Shown here: positions 49,368 to 59,275 of the stretch, piece after piece | How the letters are laid out: each line of letters starts with the position of its first letter | Numbering within the stretch: position 1 is the stretch's first letter | NCBI GenBank assembly: GCA_002361625.1 | Contig: DETL01000034.1 | Location: 36,944 to 100,943 of the forward strand | Source of the DNA: Bacteroidales bacterium UBA3289 | GTDB lineage: Bacteria > Bacteroidota > Bacteroidia > Bacteroidales > UBA932 | Direction: 5' to 3' | DNA length: 64,000 bases | The notes under the pieces: model-generated | Databases searched by the model: none | What the model was told of the DNA's origin: nothing | What the model saw: only the letters and a program-made list of their open reading frames with translations | Translations under genes and position numbers: made by a program

Positions 49368-49398
49368 TAAATTTACGGTTTTTCATTATCTTCACAAA
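49368..49398 (-). promoter_or_regulatory. yqeY promoter
   Basis: On the minus strand TTTG (49398-49395), a 19-base spacer and TAAATTTA (49375-49368), one base from consensus. The expected leader is about 20 bases. Confidence 0.5.
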
Positions 49399-49401
49399 GA
49401 A

Positions 49402-49482
49402 TTATCCCCGTTCTGTGCCCATGACCGTTCCCGCCGCTAGAGCGCCGATCCACCAGAGGAGTTGCTTGTTTTGTTTTTTCAT
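49402..49482 (-). CDS. Possible 26-residue membrane peptide
   Basis: ATG at 49482 to TAA at 49404-49402 encodes a basic start (MKKQNKQ) and a single hydrophobic segment LLWWIGALAAGTVMG. The charge pattern is that of a small inner-membrane peptide. It could be chance: there is no clear promoter and no neighbour link. Too short for family recognition. Confidence 0.25.
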   Translation of the reverse strand: MKKQNKQLLWWIGALAAGTVMGTERG

Positions 49483-49621
49483 GCCAGGGCACAAAACATC
49501 TCAATGGTATAACCTGTTCATACGATGCTACAAATATAAAGAAAGATGCAAAAGATGTTGCAAGGAAACATTTGATGCATCATCCGCAACAAACGTTTCA
49601 TCTCTTTCGGTTGCCTGGGAC

Positions 49622-49629
49622 TATCTTTG
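49622..49629 (+). promoter_or_regulatory. -7 element before the fructan locus
   Basis: TATCTTTG 41 bases before the susC ATG. The expected leader is about 35 bases. The region 49483-49621 upstream is AT-rich with repeated GATGC/GATGTTGC elements (49527-49586) that may include sites for the locus regulator. No -33 TTG is obvious. Confidence 0.5.
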
Positions 49630-49670
49630 CGGCACGACCGCATTGCACCTTATAATCAACCAATACACTT

Positions 49671-52600
49671 ATGCATCATTTCAAAACGATTTTCGCTAGC
49701 TTTCTTCTGTTTGCAGGCTTCACGGCCTTCGCCCAGCAGATTGAAGTGACCGGCGTCGTGACTTCCGCTGCCGACGGTTACGGAGTCATCGGGGCCGCCG
49801 TCATGGAGAAAGGAACGACGAATGGCGTGACGACCGATTTTGACGGGAATTTCACCATCCGCGTCAATGAGGGGGCCATTCTGGTTTTCTCCTCCATCGG
49901 CTACACCACCTTGGAACTCCCTGCCACTGAAAATATGTCGGTGGTCATGCAGGAGGACGCCCAGCTTCTGGACGAGGTGGTCGTCACCGGCTACACGGTC
50001 CAGCGTAAGGCCGACCTCACCGGCGCCATCTCCACCGTCAACACCGACGATCTCGCCAAGCAGAACGAGAACAACCCCGTCAAGGCGCTGCAGGGCCGCG
50101 TTCCGGGCATGAACATCTCGGCGGACGGTTCTCCATCCGGCAGTGCTACGGTCCGCATCCGCGGTATCGGTACCCTGAACGACAACGATCCGCTCTACAT
50201 CATCGACGGCGTCCCGACCAAGGCCGGCATGCATGAACTCAACGGAAACGACATCGAGTCCATCCAGGTCCTGAAAGACGCCGCCTCGGCCTCCATCTAC
50301 GGAAGCCGTGCGGCCAACGGTGTCATCATCATTACGACCAAAGGCGGCAAGGAGGGGAAAGTGAAAGTCGATTTCGACGCCAGCGTGGCCGCCCAGACCT
50401 ACGTGAACCGGATGCAGGTGCTCAATGCCAAGGAATTCGGCCAGGTGATGTGGCAGGGCTATGTGAACGATGGCCTGAACCCCAACATGAATGCCCTCGG
50501 GTACATCTATGATTGGGGCTATGACGCCAATGGCATCCCCGCCCTGAACGGGATCCGCATGAACAAGTACCTGGACGCGGCCGGCACCACACCCGCCAGC
50601 GACACCGACTGGTTCCGCGAGACCACCCGGACCGGCATTATCCAGCAGTACAACCTTTCGCTCAGCAACGGCACGGAGCGCGGCAATTCGTTCTTCTCCC
50701 TGGGCTATTACAAGAATGACGGTATCATCAAGCATTCGGACTTCTCCCGTCTTTCCGCCCGTATCAACACGGATTACAAGCTCCTCAAGATTGGGGACAA
50801 GAACATCCTCACCATCGGCGAGCACTTCACTCTGAACCGCACCAGCGAGGTGCAGGCACCCGGCGGATTCCTGGAGAATGTGCTCCAGTTCAACCCGTCC
50901 ATTCCCGTCTATACCACCGAGGGTGAATTCGCCGGTCCCGTTGGCGGCTATGCCGACCGCGAGAACCCGCTCGCCCGCCTGACCCGCAATGCGGACAACC
51001 GCTATTACTACTGGAGAATGTTCGGTGACGCCTATCTGAACATCAACCCGATGAAGGGCCTGAATCTCAAGACGACCTTCGGCCTGGACTATTCCCAGAA
51101 GGAGCAGCGCATCTTCACATATCCGGTGACAGAAGGTACGGTGGCCAATGCGACCAACGCCGTGGAGGCCAAGCAGGAGCACTGGCTCAAGTGGATGTGG
51201 AACGCGATCGCGACCTACAACTTTGAAGCGGGCAACCATCGCGGAGATGTGCTCCTGGGTACGGAAATCAACCGGGAGGACGACACCTGGTTCAGCGGGA
51301 AGGCGTATGATTTCGCCGTCCTGAATCCGGATTACATGTGGCCCAGCGCCGCCGTGGGCGAGGCTGAGGCGTATGGCGGCGGCGGTGGCTACACCCTGGT
51401 CTCCTATTTCGGAAAGGTGAACTACAACTATGCCGACCGGTATCTGGCCAGCGTCACCCTCCGTTACGACGGTTCCAGCCGGTTCGGCCGCAACAACCGT
51501 TTCGGTATGTTCCCGTCCGTGAGCCTGGGCTGGAGACTGGACAAGGAGAAGTTCCTGGAGGATGCCATGTGGCTGGAGAACCTGAAAATCAGGGCCAGCT
51601 GGGGACAGACCGGTAACCAGGAGATTTCCAACATCGCTCGCTACACCATCTATGAGAGCAATTACGGTGAGGCCGGTTTCGGTGGGCAGAGCTACGGAAC
51701 GAGCTACGACATCGCCGGTACCAACGGCGGCCAGACGCTCGCCAGCGGCTTCAAGCGAAACCAGCTCGGAAATGACGACTTGAAATGGGAAACCACGACC
51801 CAGACCAATCTGGGCCTGGATTTCGCCCTGTTCAAGAGTGCCCTCTACGGTTCCTTTGAGGCCTACTACAAGAAGACCACGGACATCCTGGTGTACATGC
51901 CTGGCATCGGTGTGATGGGCGAGGGCTCCTCCCAGTGGATCAACGCCGGCGAAATGCAGAACAGGGGTCTGGAATTCAACTTCGGATACCGCGGGGAAGC
52001 CGGCGACTTCCAGTATGACTTCTCCGGAAACATCAGCACCTATGACAACAGGGTGACCAAACTTCCCGATACGATCGCGGCCAACGGTACCTTCGGCGGA
52101 AATGGCGTCGAAAGCGTCGTGGGCCATCCCATGGGCGCCCAGGTAGGCTATGTCTATGACGGGATCTTCAAGAGCCAGGATGAGATTGACAACCACGCCA
52201 CGCAGGGCGGCGCCGGACTGGGCCGCATCCGCTGGAAGGATCTCAACGGGGACGGGGTCATCAACGAAAAGGACCAGAAGTGGATCTACTCTCCGGTTCC
52301 GGATTTCACCTGGGGCCTGAATATCTACCTGCAGTACAAGAACGTGGATCTCACAATGTTCTGGCAGGGCGTCCAGGGAGTGGACGTGATCAGCGACCTC
52401 AAGCGGGAAACCGACCTGTGGAGCGGTCTGAACATCTCCAACCTGAACAAGGGACGCCGCATGCTGGACGCCTGGAGCCCGGTGAACATGGATTCCAACA
52501 TTCCTGCCGTGAGCATCATGGACAACAACAATGAGAAGCGCGTGTCCAGCTATTTCGTGGAGAACGGCTCCTTTGCCAAGCTCCGTACCATCCAGCTCGG

Positions 52601-52781
52601 CTACAACGTCCCCAAGAGTCTGTGCGAGAAACTGCACCTGGCCCGTCTGAGAGCCTATGTGTCCGCGCAGAACCTGCTGACCATCAAGAGCTGCGGCTTC
52701 ACGGGCGTGGATCCCGAGAATGCCAACTTCGGTTATCCGATCCCGGTGAATGCCACCCTCGGTGTGAACGTATCCTTCTAA
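49671..52781 (+). CDS. SusC-like TonB-dependent transporter (fructan locus)
   Basis: A 1036-residue outer-membrane transporter. The signal peptide ends at FAQ (about 21). A carboxypeptidase-like domain (26-100) precedes the EVVVTGYTVQRKADLTGAIS TonB-box-side segment. The plug contains LQGRVPGMNISADGSPSGSATVRIRG and YIIDGVPT ... VLKDAASASIYGSRAANGVIIITTKGG, all SusC hallmarks. The barrel ends in VNVSF with a terminal Phe. It pairs with the SusD-like lipoprotein directly downstream to import fructo-oligosaccharides. Gene order matches the Bacteroides thetaiotaomicron levan locus. Confidence 0.96.
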   Translation: MHHFKTIFASFLLFAGFTAFAQQIEVTGVVTSAADGYGVIGAAVMEKGTTNGVTTDFDGNFTIRVNEGAILVFSSIGYTTLELPATENMSVVMQEDAQLLDEVVVTGYTVQRKADLTGAISTVNTDDLAKQNENNPVKALQGRVPGMNISADGSPSGSATVRIRGIGTLNDNDPLYIIDGVPTKAGMHELNGNDIESIQVLKDAASASIYGSRAANGVIIITTKGGKEGKVKVDFDASVAAQTYVNRMQVLNAKEFGQVMWQGYVNDGLNPNMNALGYIYDWGYDANGIPALNGIRMNKYLDAAGTTPASDTDWFRETTRTGIIQQYNLSLSNGTERGNSFFSLGYYKNDGIIKHSDFSRLSARINTDYKLLKIGDKNILTIGEHFTLNRTSEVQAPGGFLENVLQFNPSIPVYTTEGEFAGPVGGYADRENPLARLTRNADNRYYYWRMFGDAYLNINPMKGLNLKTTFGLDYSQKEQRIFTYPVTEGTVANATNAVEAKQEHWLKWMWNAIATYNFEAGNHRGDVLLGTEINREDDTWFSGKAYDFAVLNPDYMWPSAAVGEAEAYGGGGGYTLVSYFGKVNYNYADRYLASVTLRYDGSSRFGRNNRFGMFPSVSLGWRLDKEKFLEDAMWLENLKIRASWGQTGNQEISNIARYTIYESNYGEAGFGGQSYGTSYDIAGTNGGQTLASGFKRNQLGNDDLKWETTTQTNLGLDFALFKSALYGSFEAYYKKTTDILVYMPGIGVMGEGSSQWINAGEMQNRGLEFNFGYRGEAGDFQYDFSGNISTYDNRVTKLPDTIAANGTFGGNGVESVVGHPMGAQVGYVYDGIFKSQDEIDNHATQGGAGLGRIRWKDLNGDGVINEKDQKWIYSPVPDFTWGLNIYLQYKNVDLTMFWQGVQGVDVISDLKRETDLWSGLNISNLNKGRRMLDAWSPVNMDSNIPAVSIMDNNNEKRVSSYFVENGSFAKLRTIQLGYNVPKSLCEKLHLARLRAYVSAQNLLTIKSCGFTGVDPENANFGYPIPVNATLGVNVSF

Positions 52782-52793
52782 ACCATGACAATC

Positions 52794-54521
52794 ATGAAAA
52801 AGCTTATTTCCCTTCTCTATATGATCCCGGTCCTCGGCGTCCTCACCGCCTGCAGCGACCTGCTGGGAGAACAGGTTCCGCAGGGTACGCTCAGCGACGA
52901 GCAGGTGAAGGATCCCGCCAACGCGGAGGCCATGGTGGTGTCGGCCTATGCCATCTTCACTACGGCCGAAGACATCAACTCTTCCTTCTCCATGTGGAAT
53001 TTCGACGTGCGCTCCGATGACGCTTACAAGGGCGGCAACGGTACTTCCGACGGTGACGTGTTCCACCAGCTGGAAATCCAGCAGGGTGTCCTCACGACCA
53101 ACTGGAACCTCAATGATATCTGGGTGCGCCTGTACAACAGCCTGTCCCGTGTCAACAGCGCCATCGCCCTCCTGAACGAGTGCGACGAGAGCTATGCCAT
53201 GAAGGAGCAGCGCCTCGCCGAGATGAAGTTTCTCCGGGCATACGGCCACTTCCTCCTGAAGCGCCTGTTCAAGAACATCCCGTTCGTGAACCGGCACGAC
53301 CTGACCTATGCCGAGTACAATGAACTCTCCAATACCGCCTATTCCAATGACGAGGGATGGCAGGTCATCATCGACGACCTGATGGAAGCCTACAACACGC
53401 TTCCTGCGGTCCAGGCCGACAAGGGCCGTCCCACCAAGGCCGCTGCCGCCGCCTTCCTCGCCAAGGTCTATCTGTACAAGGCCTACCGCCAGGACGATCC
53501 GAAGAGCAACCAGGTCAGTTCCGTCAATGACGGGGACCTCCGCAAAGTCATCGAGTTCACCGAACCCGCCCTCTATGCCGGCTATGGCCTGGAGGCGGAC
53601 ATCCACAACAACTTCCGTCCGGAGGAGATGTACGAGAACGGCAAGGAAAGCCTCTGGGCCATCCAGTATTCCCGTAACGACGGATCTACCTACGGCAACC
53701 TGAACTGGAGCTACGGCCTGATCGGCCCCAGCATCGACAACGTGACCGACGGAGCCTGCGACTTCTACAAGCCCAGCCAGAACCTGGTGAACGCCTTCCG
53801 CACCGGTGCCGACGGCCTGCCCCTCCCGGACAGTTTCAACGAGAAGGATTATGACAAGGGGGTGGACAATGCCGACCCGCGCCTGTTCCTGACCGTAGGC
53901 ATGCCCGGCCTTCCTTACCTGTTCAACAAGAACTTCATCCAGGACGAGAGCAAGCAGTGGAGCCGTGGAAACGGACTGTACGGCTACTATATCAGCCTGA
54001 AACAGAACGTGGATCCCGCCCTGGTGGGTGAATACCTCATCAAGGGTTCCTATTGGGCATCCCCGATGAACCGCATCGTCTTCCGTTATGCCGATGTCCT
54101 GCTGGAGCGGGCCGAAGCTTATGCCCAGCTGGGTGACAGCGGAAAGGCCATCGACCTGGTGAACCAGATCCGTGCCCGCGCCGCTTCTTCCACGCAGATG
54201 TTTGCAGACTATCCCACCCGCTACGGTGTCAAGATCTACATAACCCAGTACAAGGGCAGCTACGACAAGGCTGCTGCGCTGAAGATCGTCAAGATGGAAC
54301 GTCGCCTGGAGATGGGCATGGAGTGCGAGCGTTTCTTCGACCTGGTACGATGGGGCGAAGCCGCCCAGGTGCTGAACAAGTACTACGCCGAGGAGATTGA
54401 CAACTGCTCCATCTACCGCGAGGCCCGTTTCACGGCCGACAAGGATGAGTATCTGCCCATTCCCGCCTCTCAGATCGCCGCTTCCAACGGCCATTACACG
54501 CAGAACATCGGTAACTGGTGA
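52794..54521 (+). CDS. SusD-like surface glycan-binding lipoprotein
   Basis: A 575-residue lipoprotein with lipobox LTACS. Helical TPR-like repeats carry NSLSRVNSAIALLNE, MKFLRAYGHFLLKRLFKNIPFV, TKAAAAAFLAKVYLYKAYR and the C-terminal RRLEMGMECERFFDLVRWGEAAQVL, plus YLPIPASQI near the end. This caps the SusC barrel and delivers glycan. It starts 12 bases after susC. The ATG at 52794 gives the correct signal; an in-frame ATG at 52785 is nine bases earlier. Confidence 0.95.
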   Translation: MKKLISLLYMIPVLGVLTACSDLLGEQVPQGTLSDEQVKDPANAEAMVVSAYAIFTTAEDINSSFSMWNFDVRSDDAYKGGNGTSDGDVFHQLEIQQGVLTTNWNLNDIWVRLYNSLSRVNSAIALLNECDESYAMKEQRLAEMKFLRAYGHFLLKRLFKNIPFVNRHDLTYAEYNELSNTAYSNDEGWQVIIDDLMEAYNTLPAVQADKGRPTKAAAAAFLAKVYLYKAYRQDDPKSNQVSSVNDGDLRKVIEFTEPALYAGYGLEADIHNNFRPEEMYENGKESLWAIQYSRNDGSTYGNLNWSYGLIGPSIDNVTDGACDFYKPSQNLVNAFRTGADGLPLPDSFNEKDYDKGVDNADPRLFLTVGMPGLPYLFNKNFIQDESKQWSRGNGLYGYYISLKQNVDPALVGEYLIKGSYWASPMNRIVFRYADVLLERAEAYAQLGDSGKAIDLVNQIRARAASSTQMFADYPTRYGVKIYITQYKGSYDKAAALKIVKMERRLEMGMECERFFDLVRWGEAAQVLNKYYAEEIDNCSIYREARFTADKDEYLPIPASQIAASNGHYTQNIGNW

Positions 54522-54534
54522 TAATCAATAGAGT

Positions 54535-55923
54535 ATGAAAACAAAACTTTTCTATATCGCGGCCGCCCTGCTGGGCCTCGTGGCCTGCTCCAAGACGACG
54601 GTTAGCGACCTGGACCTCAGCGGTGACTGTTTGGTCAGCGCCCTTTCCCTGGACGGATACGAGGGGAACATAGACCTTCCGAGCCACAGCATCGTGGTAC
54701 GGCTCCCGGAAGTGTACGCAACCTCCGGAATGGAAATCACGGCCCTGACCCTGTCGGACGGAGCCTCCTGCAATGTCCGGGTAGGGGAGAAACTGAACAT
54801 GGATGCGCCCAAAGGACTGCATGTAACCAACGGGGATGCCGTTATCGACTGGACCCTGTCCGTCTTGCATGACGAGGCCCGCATCAGCCACTTCGTCATC
54901 AATGACATCTACACCGGCACGATCGACCAGGATGCCAAGACTATCACGGTCTATATCCCCGGATCGGAAAACATCCATGCCCTGGTGCCGACCATCACCT
55001 ACAGCGTGAATGCGACCGTGACGCCGGCCTCCGGTGTGGCGCAGGACTTCTCCGAGCCGGTTACCTACACGGTGACGAACAATTCCGCCAGGAGCGTCTA
55101 TACCGTTACGGTGATTGCCATTGACAAGCCCAAGGCCCTGTTCGTGGGCGCGGCGCAGGTGATGAACGACCTGGATGCTGAGGCCAAGGCGGCCTGTGAC
55201 TGGATGATCGCCCATGTGCCCGGGACCATGTACGCCTCCTTCTCCGACCTCCAGGCCGGAACCCTGGATCTATCTGAGTGCGCCCTCCTCTGGTGGCATT
55301 TCCACATGGACGGCGGCGTGGACGGCCACGATGCCTTCGTGGCCAAGGCACCGGAGGCCCTGGCTGCCAGGAATCAGCTGCGTGCCTTCTACGAGGCCGG
55401 CGGCGCCCTGCTCCTTACGCGCTATGCCACGAACCTGCCTTCCTTCATCGGTGTTACCGGTGATGACGAGTGGACCACGCCGAACAACTGCTGGGGCCAG
55501 AACGAAGACAGCGCCGAGCTTTGCGGCGGTCCCTGGACCTTCCGGATCTTCGACGGCCAGAACGACCATCCGCTCTACCAGGGTCTGGTCCAGGGCGACA
55601 ATGCCAACGAGGTTTATTGCACCGATGCCGGCTATCACATCACCAACTCCACGGCACAGTACCACATCGGTACCGACTGGGGCGGCTATGACAACCACGG
55701 TGCCTGGGAAGCGCGCACGGGCGGACGGATCCTCGGCGTGGGCGGCGACGGAGCCGTCGTGGCCTGGGAGTACCTCCCGAAGGACGGCAAGGGCGGCGTG
55801 ATCTGCATCGGCTCCGGCTGCTACGACTGGTATTCCTATACCTATGAGGCCGGTTACGAGGAGAAATTCCACCGCAACATCGCCATCATGACCGAGAATG
55901 CAATCAACTACCTTACGAAATAG
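54535..55923 (+). CDS. DUF4960-domain surface fructan-binding lipoprotein
   Basis: A 462-residue lipoprotein (lipobox LVACS, Cys 19). The first 200 residues form Ig-like beta domains. The rest (about 205-462) is a DUF4960-type alpha/beta domain: KALFVGAAQVMNDLDAEAKAACDWM, WWHFHMDGGVDG, GALLLTRYATNLPSFIG and the C-terminal GKGGVICIGSGCYDWYSY. In the levan locus of B. thetaiotaomicron the protein in this position binds fructan at the cell surface. No catalytic residues are evident. It lies 13 bases after susD and four bases before the endo-acting GH32. Confidence 0.85.
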   Translation: MKTKLFYIAAALLGLVACSKTTVSDLDLSGDCLVSALSLDGYEGNIDLPSHSIVVRLPEVYATSGMEITALTLSDGASCNVRVGEKLNMDAPKGLHVTNGDAVIDWTLSVLHDEARISHFVINDIYTGTIDQDAKTITVYIPGSENIHALVPTITYSVNATVTPASGVAQDFSEPVTYTVTNNSARSVYTVTVIAIDKPKALFVGAAQVMNDLDAEAKAACDWMIAHVPGTMYASFSDLQAGTLDLSECALLWWHFHMDGGVDGHDAFVAKAPEALAARNQLRAFYEAGGALLLTRYATNLPSFIGVTGDDEWTTPNNCWGQNEDSAELCGGPWTFRIFDGQNDHPLYQGLVQGDNANEVYCTDAGYHITNSTAQYHIGTDWGGYDNHGAWEARTGGRILGVGGDGAVVAWEYLPKDGKGGVICIGSGCYDWYSYTYEAGYEEKFHRNIAIMTENAINYLTK

Positions 55924-55927
55924 CAGT

Positions 55928-57472
55928 ATGAAAAGAACAGCATACATCACCGCCATCCTCCTCATGGGAACCCTGACGATGGCTTGCAGCAAGGAAGAAT
56001 ATGGCGACGCTCCTCGCGACTGGGACGCCTCTTCCACCTATTTCGCCAGCGCTGACGACAAAGGATTCAATACGTACTATACCCCCGCCATCGGCCGGGT
56101 GGGGGACACGATGCCTTTCTGGGATGCGAAAGCGGGCGAGTACAAAGTCCTCTACCTGCAGGAGTTCGAGAACAACGGCACCTACAATTTCCATCCGATC
56201 TGGGGCGTTTCCACGAAGGACGGTGCCAGCTATACCTCGCTGGGTGAAGTCCTTCCCACCGGCGCTTCCACGTTGGAACAGGATGCCGCTATCGGAACCG
56301 GCTGCTGCGTGTACAATGAGGCAGACGGTCTGTACTACATCTACTACACCGGCCACAACGGCAACTGCACCAACCGCGAGGTGGTGTTGAGGGCTACCTC
56401 CCCGGATTTCAAGACCTGGACCAAGGACCTGCTCTGGGCCCTGAAGGGGGATGACTTCGGCTACTCGAGCAACGACTTCCGCGATCCGCAGGTGTTCAAG
56501 GCCGACGACGGCCTGTGGCACATGGTCATTTCCAGCAACCTGAAATTCGCCGACTTCAAGTCCTCCGACCTCAGGACCTGGGAGCATGTGGGCTCCTTCA
56601 ACATGGTTTGGGACCGCATGTGTGAATGCCCGGACATCTTCAAGATGGGGGACTGGTGGTACTTCGTGTACAGCGAGGGCTACCGGGCGAGCTGGAGCCG
56701 CAAGGTCAAGTACATGATGGCCCGCAGTTTCGAGGGCCTGAAGGAATGCTTCGGCGACCCGGGTGCCCATTGGCCGCAGGACGGTCATGAGGGGGTGCTA
56801 GACAGCCGCGCCTTCTATGCGGGCAAGACCGCTTCCGACGGGACCGACCGCTATATCTGGGGCTGGAGCCCCTATCGCACCGGTGCGACCATCCACGACA
56901 AGAATGTCAACGTGGGCGCTTCCGGCGAGCCCAACTGGTCCGGTTCCATGGTGTGCCACAAGCTCATCCAGCATGCCGACGGCACCCTGACGCTCGGCCA
57001 GGTGCCGGCCATGGCCGGCAAGTACAGCCGCCCGCTCAACGTCAAGGTCGTGGAGAGCGGTTCCGATTATACCCTGTACAACCGCTTGGAGAACAGCAAT
57101 CACATCTCCTTCACGGTGACGGCTTCCGCGTGGGACCGCTGGGGCGTTTCCTTTGTCCGCGGGACGGACTCCAAGAAGTACTATACCCTGGTAGTGAATG
57201 CGGAGAACGAGAACATCCGCAAGGTCAATTTCGAGCAGGAAGGGGAGGAAGGCAAGGGCTTCATTGAAGGGGCCGACGGCTACGCTTTCGTCCGCCCGGC
57301 TGACAACATCTATCACGTGGACATCTTTACGGACAATTCCGTCGTGGTGATGTACATCAATGATGTGTGCGCGTTCACCTGCCGGATCTATGGAATCCGC
57401 CGGAACTGCTGGAGCATCAACGGCTACGGCAACTCCATCCAGGTCAGCGATGTCCGCGTCTCCACCTATTGA
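55928..57472 (+). CDS. Surface endo-levanase-like GH32 lipoprotein
   Basis: A 514-residue lipoprotein (LTMAC, Cys 20). The five-bladed propeller lacks the usual WMNDPNG. The nucleophile blade is instead AIGRVGDTMPFWD with Asp 60 as candidate nucleophile. FRDPQVF (184-190) is the stabiliser motif, and MCECP with Glu 233 is the acid/base. The C-terminal beta-sandwich domain (from about 355) follows. This pattern fits the endo-acting GH32 of the fructan locus, which cuts long levan at the surface; levan versus inulin cannot be told for certain. It is the fourth gene of the locus. Confidence 0.8.
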   Translation: MKRTAYITAILLMGTLTMACSKEEYGDAPRDWDASSTYFASADDKGFNTYYTPAIGRVGDTMPFWDAKAGEYKVLYLQEFENNGTYNFHPIWGVSTKDGASYTSLGEVLPTGASTLEQDAAIGTGCCVYNEADGLYYIYYTGHNGNCTNREVVLRATSPDFKTWTKDLLWALKGDDFGYSSNDFRDPQVFKADDGLWHMVISSNLKFADFKSSDLRTWEHVGSFNMVWDRMCECPDIFKMGDWWYFVYSEGYRASWSRKVKYMMARSFEGLKECFGDPGAHWPQDGHEGVLDSRAFYAGKTASDGTDRYIWGWSPYRTGATIHDKNVNVGASGEPNWSGSMVCHKLIQHADGTLTLGQVPAMAGKYSRPLNVKVVESGSDYTLYNRLENSNHISFTVTASAWDRWGVSFVRGTDSKKYYTLVVNAENENIRKVNFEQEGEEGKGFIEGADGYAFVRPADNIYHVDIFTDNSVVVMYINDVCAFTCRIYGIRRNCWSINGYGNSIQVSDVRVSTY

Positions 57473-57498
57473 TTTTCCGGTGAAAAAGCGTATCTTTG
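57469..57498 (+). promoter_or_regulatory. Internal promoter of the fructan locus
   Basis: TTG (57469-57471), exactly 19 bases, TATCTTTG (57491-57498). The TTG is built from the last codons and TGA of the upstream gene. It gives the exo-type GH32 and following genes separate expression with a 10-base leader. Confidence 0.7.
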
Positions 57499-57514
57499 AG
57501 AAAAGACACTGACA

Positions 57515-59275
57515 ATGAGATACATCCTTTTCATAGCGAGCTTCCTGCTTACCCTGGGTGCCGGTGCGCAGAATCTCACCATCCGTCATCTGAGCGATAC
57601 CCATACGATGATCCGGGTAAGCGGGAAAGACCGCTACGTGCTGCTGCCGGTACAGGAAACGGCGCAGGAAGCGCGCGTGAAAGTGCTTTCGAACGGCACG
57701 GAAGTCCTTGCTGCCAATGTTTCCCTGGCCATCGACAAGACGGATTACCTGGTTCCGCTGGACCTGGGCGCCTGGAGTGGCAGCAGCATCCTGCTGGACG
57801 TCCGGATGACCCAGGGACGCGGCGTGCGCCGGGATCCTTCCGACGACGTGTGCTGGAGCGACATGACCACTGCGCCCGTATTCGATCGGACCAATACGGA
57901 GAAGGTCTATCGGCCCACCTACCATTTCACGCCGGAATACGGTTGGATGAACGACCCCAACGGCATGGTGTACAAGGACGGGGAATGGCATCTGTTCTTC
58001 CAGTACAATCCCTACGGCAGTTTCTGGGGCAACATGACCTGGGGACATGCCGTGACGCGCGACCTCGTCCACTGGGAGCAGCTGGACAATGCCATCCTTC
58101 CGGATGCGCTCGGTGACATCTTCAGCGGCAGCGCCGTCGTGGACAAGGAGAACACGGCCGGTTTCGGCCGGGATGCCATCGTGGCCATGTACACCTCCGC
58201 CGGAGACAATCAGACGCAGAGCCTGGCCTACAGCAACGACGGAGGCCGCACCTTCACCAAATTCCCCGGCAATCCGGTGATCGTGGCCGAGGATACGCCC
58301 GATTTCCGCGATCCAAAGGTGTTCTGGGACGACCAGACCCGCCAATGGAAGGTGGTCCTCGCCGCCGGTCAGGAGGTGCAGTTCTACAGCTCCGACAACC
58401 TGAAGGACTGGAAATACGAAAGCAGCTTCGGCCTCGCCTACGGCAACCACAACGGTGTCTGGGAGTGCCCCGACCTGATCCGTCTTCCTTTCGAGGGCAA
58501 GGACAAGTGGGTGCTGCTCCTGAACATCAATCCGGGCGGTCCCTTCGGCGGCAGCGCCACGCAGTATTTCGTGGGCAGTTTCGACGGGAAGACCTTCAAG
58601 TGCGACGACCTTCCCACCGTCACCCGCTGGATGGACTACGGCAAGGACCATTATGCTACGGTTACCTGGAGCAACGCGCCGCAGGGCCGCACGGTCGCCC
58701 TGGCCTGGATGAGCAACTGGCAGTATGCCAATTCCGTCCCGACGCAGCAGTTCCGCAGCGCCAACTCCGTTCCCCGCGACCTGTCCCTGATCCGGAAGGG
58801 GAAGGAGGTGATCCTGAAGAGCACGCCCTCTCCGGAGGTGGAAGCCCTCCGCGGCCGGCCCGTCCAATACACGCTGGCCACCGCGCCCGTGGAACTATTC
58901 GAGAGCCCTCAGCGTGCGTACGAGCTGGTGGTCCGATTCACCCTTCCCAAGAAGGAAGGCGCCACCTTCGTGCTCTCCAACGAGACCGGTGAGCAGGTGG
59001 TCTTCACCTACGAGCCGGAGACCCAGACCTTCTCGATGGACCGCCGGGGAAGCGGCCATGTCAAGTTCAGCAAGTCCTTCGCAGCGGTCACCACGGCGCC
59101 TGCCCAGGTGGGCGGCAAGATGGAACTCCGCCTGCTGGTGGACAGCGCCAGCATCGAGGCCTTCGGCGAGGACTTCTGCATGACGAACCTCGTATTCCCT
59201 TCCTCTCCTTATAACACCTTGAAACTCTACGGCAACCTGAAAGCTGACGTAACCCTTTATCCGATCGCCAAATGA
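57515..59275 (+). CDS. Exo-acting GH32 fructanase (periplasmic)
   Basis: A 586-residue enzyme with a signal peptide (FIASFLLTLGAGAQ) but no lipobox. An N-terminal DUF4980-like domain (about 20-115) precedes the propeller with intact catalytic residues: WMNDPNG (Asp 147, nucleophile), FRDPKVF (265) and WECPD (Glu 317, acid/base). The C-terminal beta-sandwich has AFGEDFCMTNLVFP. It should release fructose from beta-fructan oligosaccharides. It overlaps the permease gene by ATGA (59272-59275). Confidence 0.94.
   Translation: MRYILFIASFLLTLGAGAQNLTIRHLSDTHTMIRVSGKDRYVLLPVQETAQEARVKVLSNGTEVLAANVSLAIDKTDYLVPLDLGAWSGSSILLDVRMTQGRGVRRDPSDDVCWSDMTTAPVFDRTNTEKVYRPTYHFTPEYGWMNDPNGMVYKDGEWHLFFQYNPYGSFWGNMTWGHAVTRDLVHWEQLDNAILPDALGDIFSGSAVVDKENTAGFGRDAIVAMYTSAGDNQTQSLAYSNDGGRTFTKFPGNPVIVAEDTPDFRDPKVFWDDQTRQWKVVLAAGQEVQFYSSDNLKDWKYESSFGLAYGNHNGVWECPDLIRLPFEGKDKWVLLLNINPGGPFGGSATQYFVGSFDGKTFKCDDLPTVTRWMDYGKDHYATVTWSNAPQGRTVALAWMSNWQYANSVPTQQFRSANSVPRDLSLIRKGKEVILKSTPSPEVEALRGRPVQYTLATAPVELFESPQRAYELVVRFTLPKKEGATFVLSNETGEQVVFTYEPETQTFSMDRRGSGHVKFSKSFAAVTTAPAQVGGKMELRLLVDSASIEAFGEDFCMTNLVFPSSPYNTLKLYGNLKADVTLYPIAK

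Noticed and set aside
49656..54494. 1612-codon open frame on the minus strand opposite susC and susD
   Set aside because: It is antisense to two unmistakable genes and its low-complexity Val/Gly/His/Asp content is the usual mirror of GC-rich codon bias.
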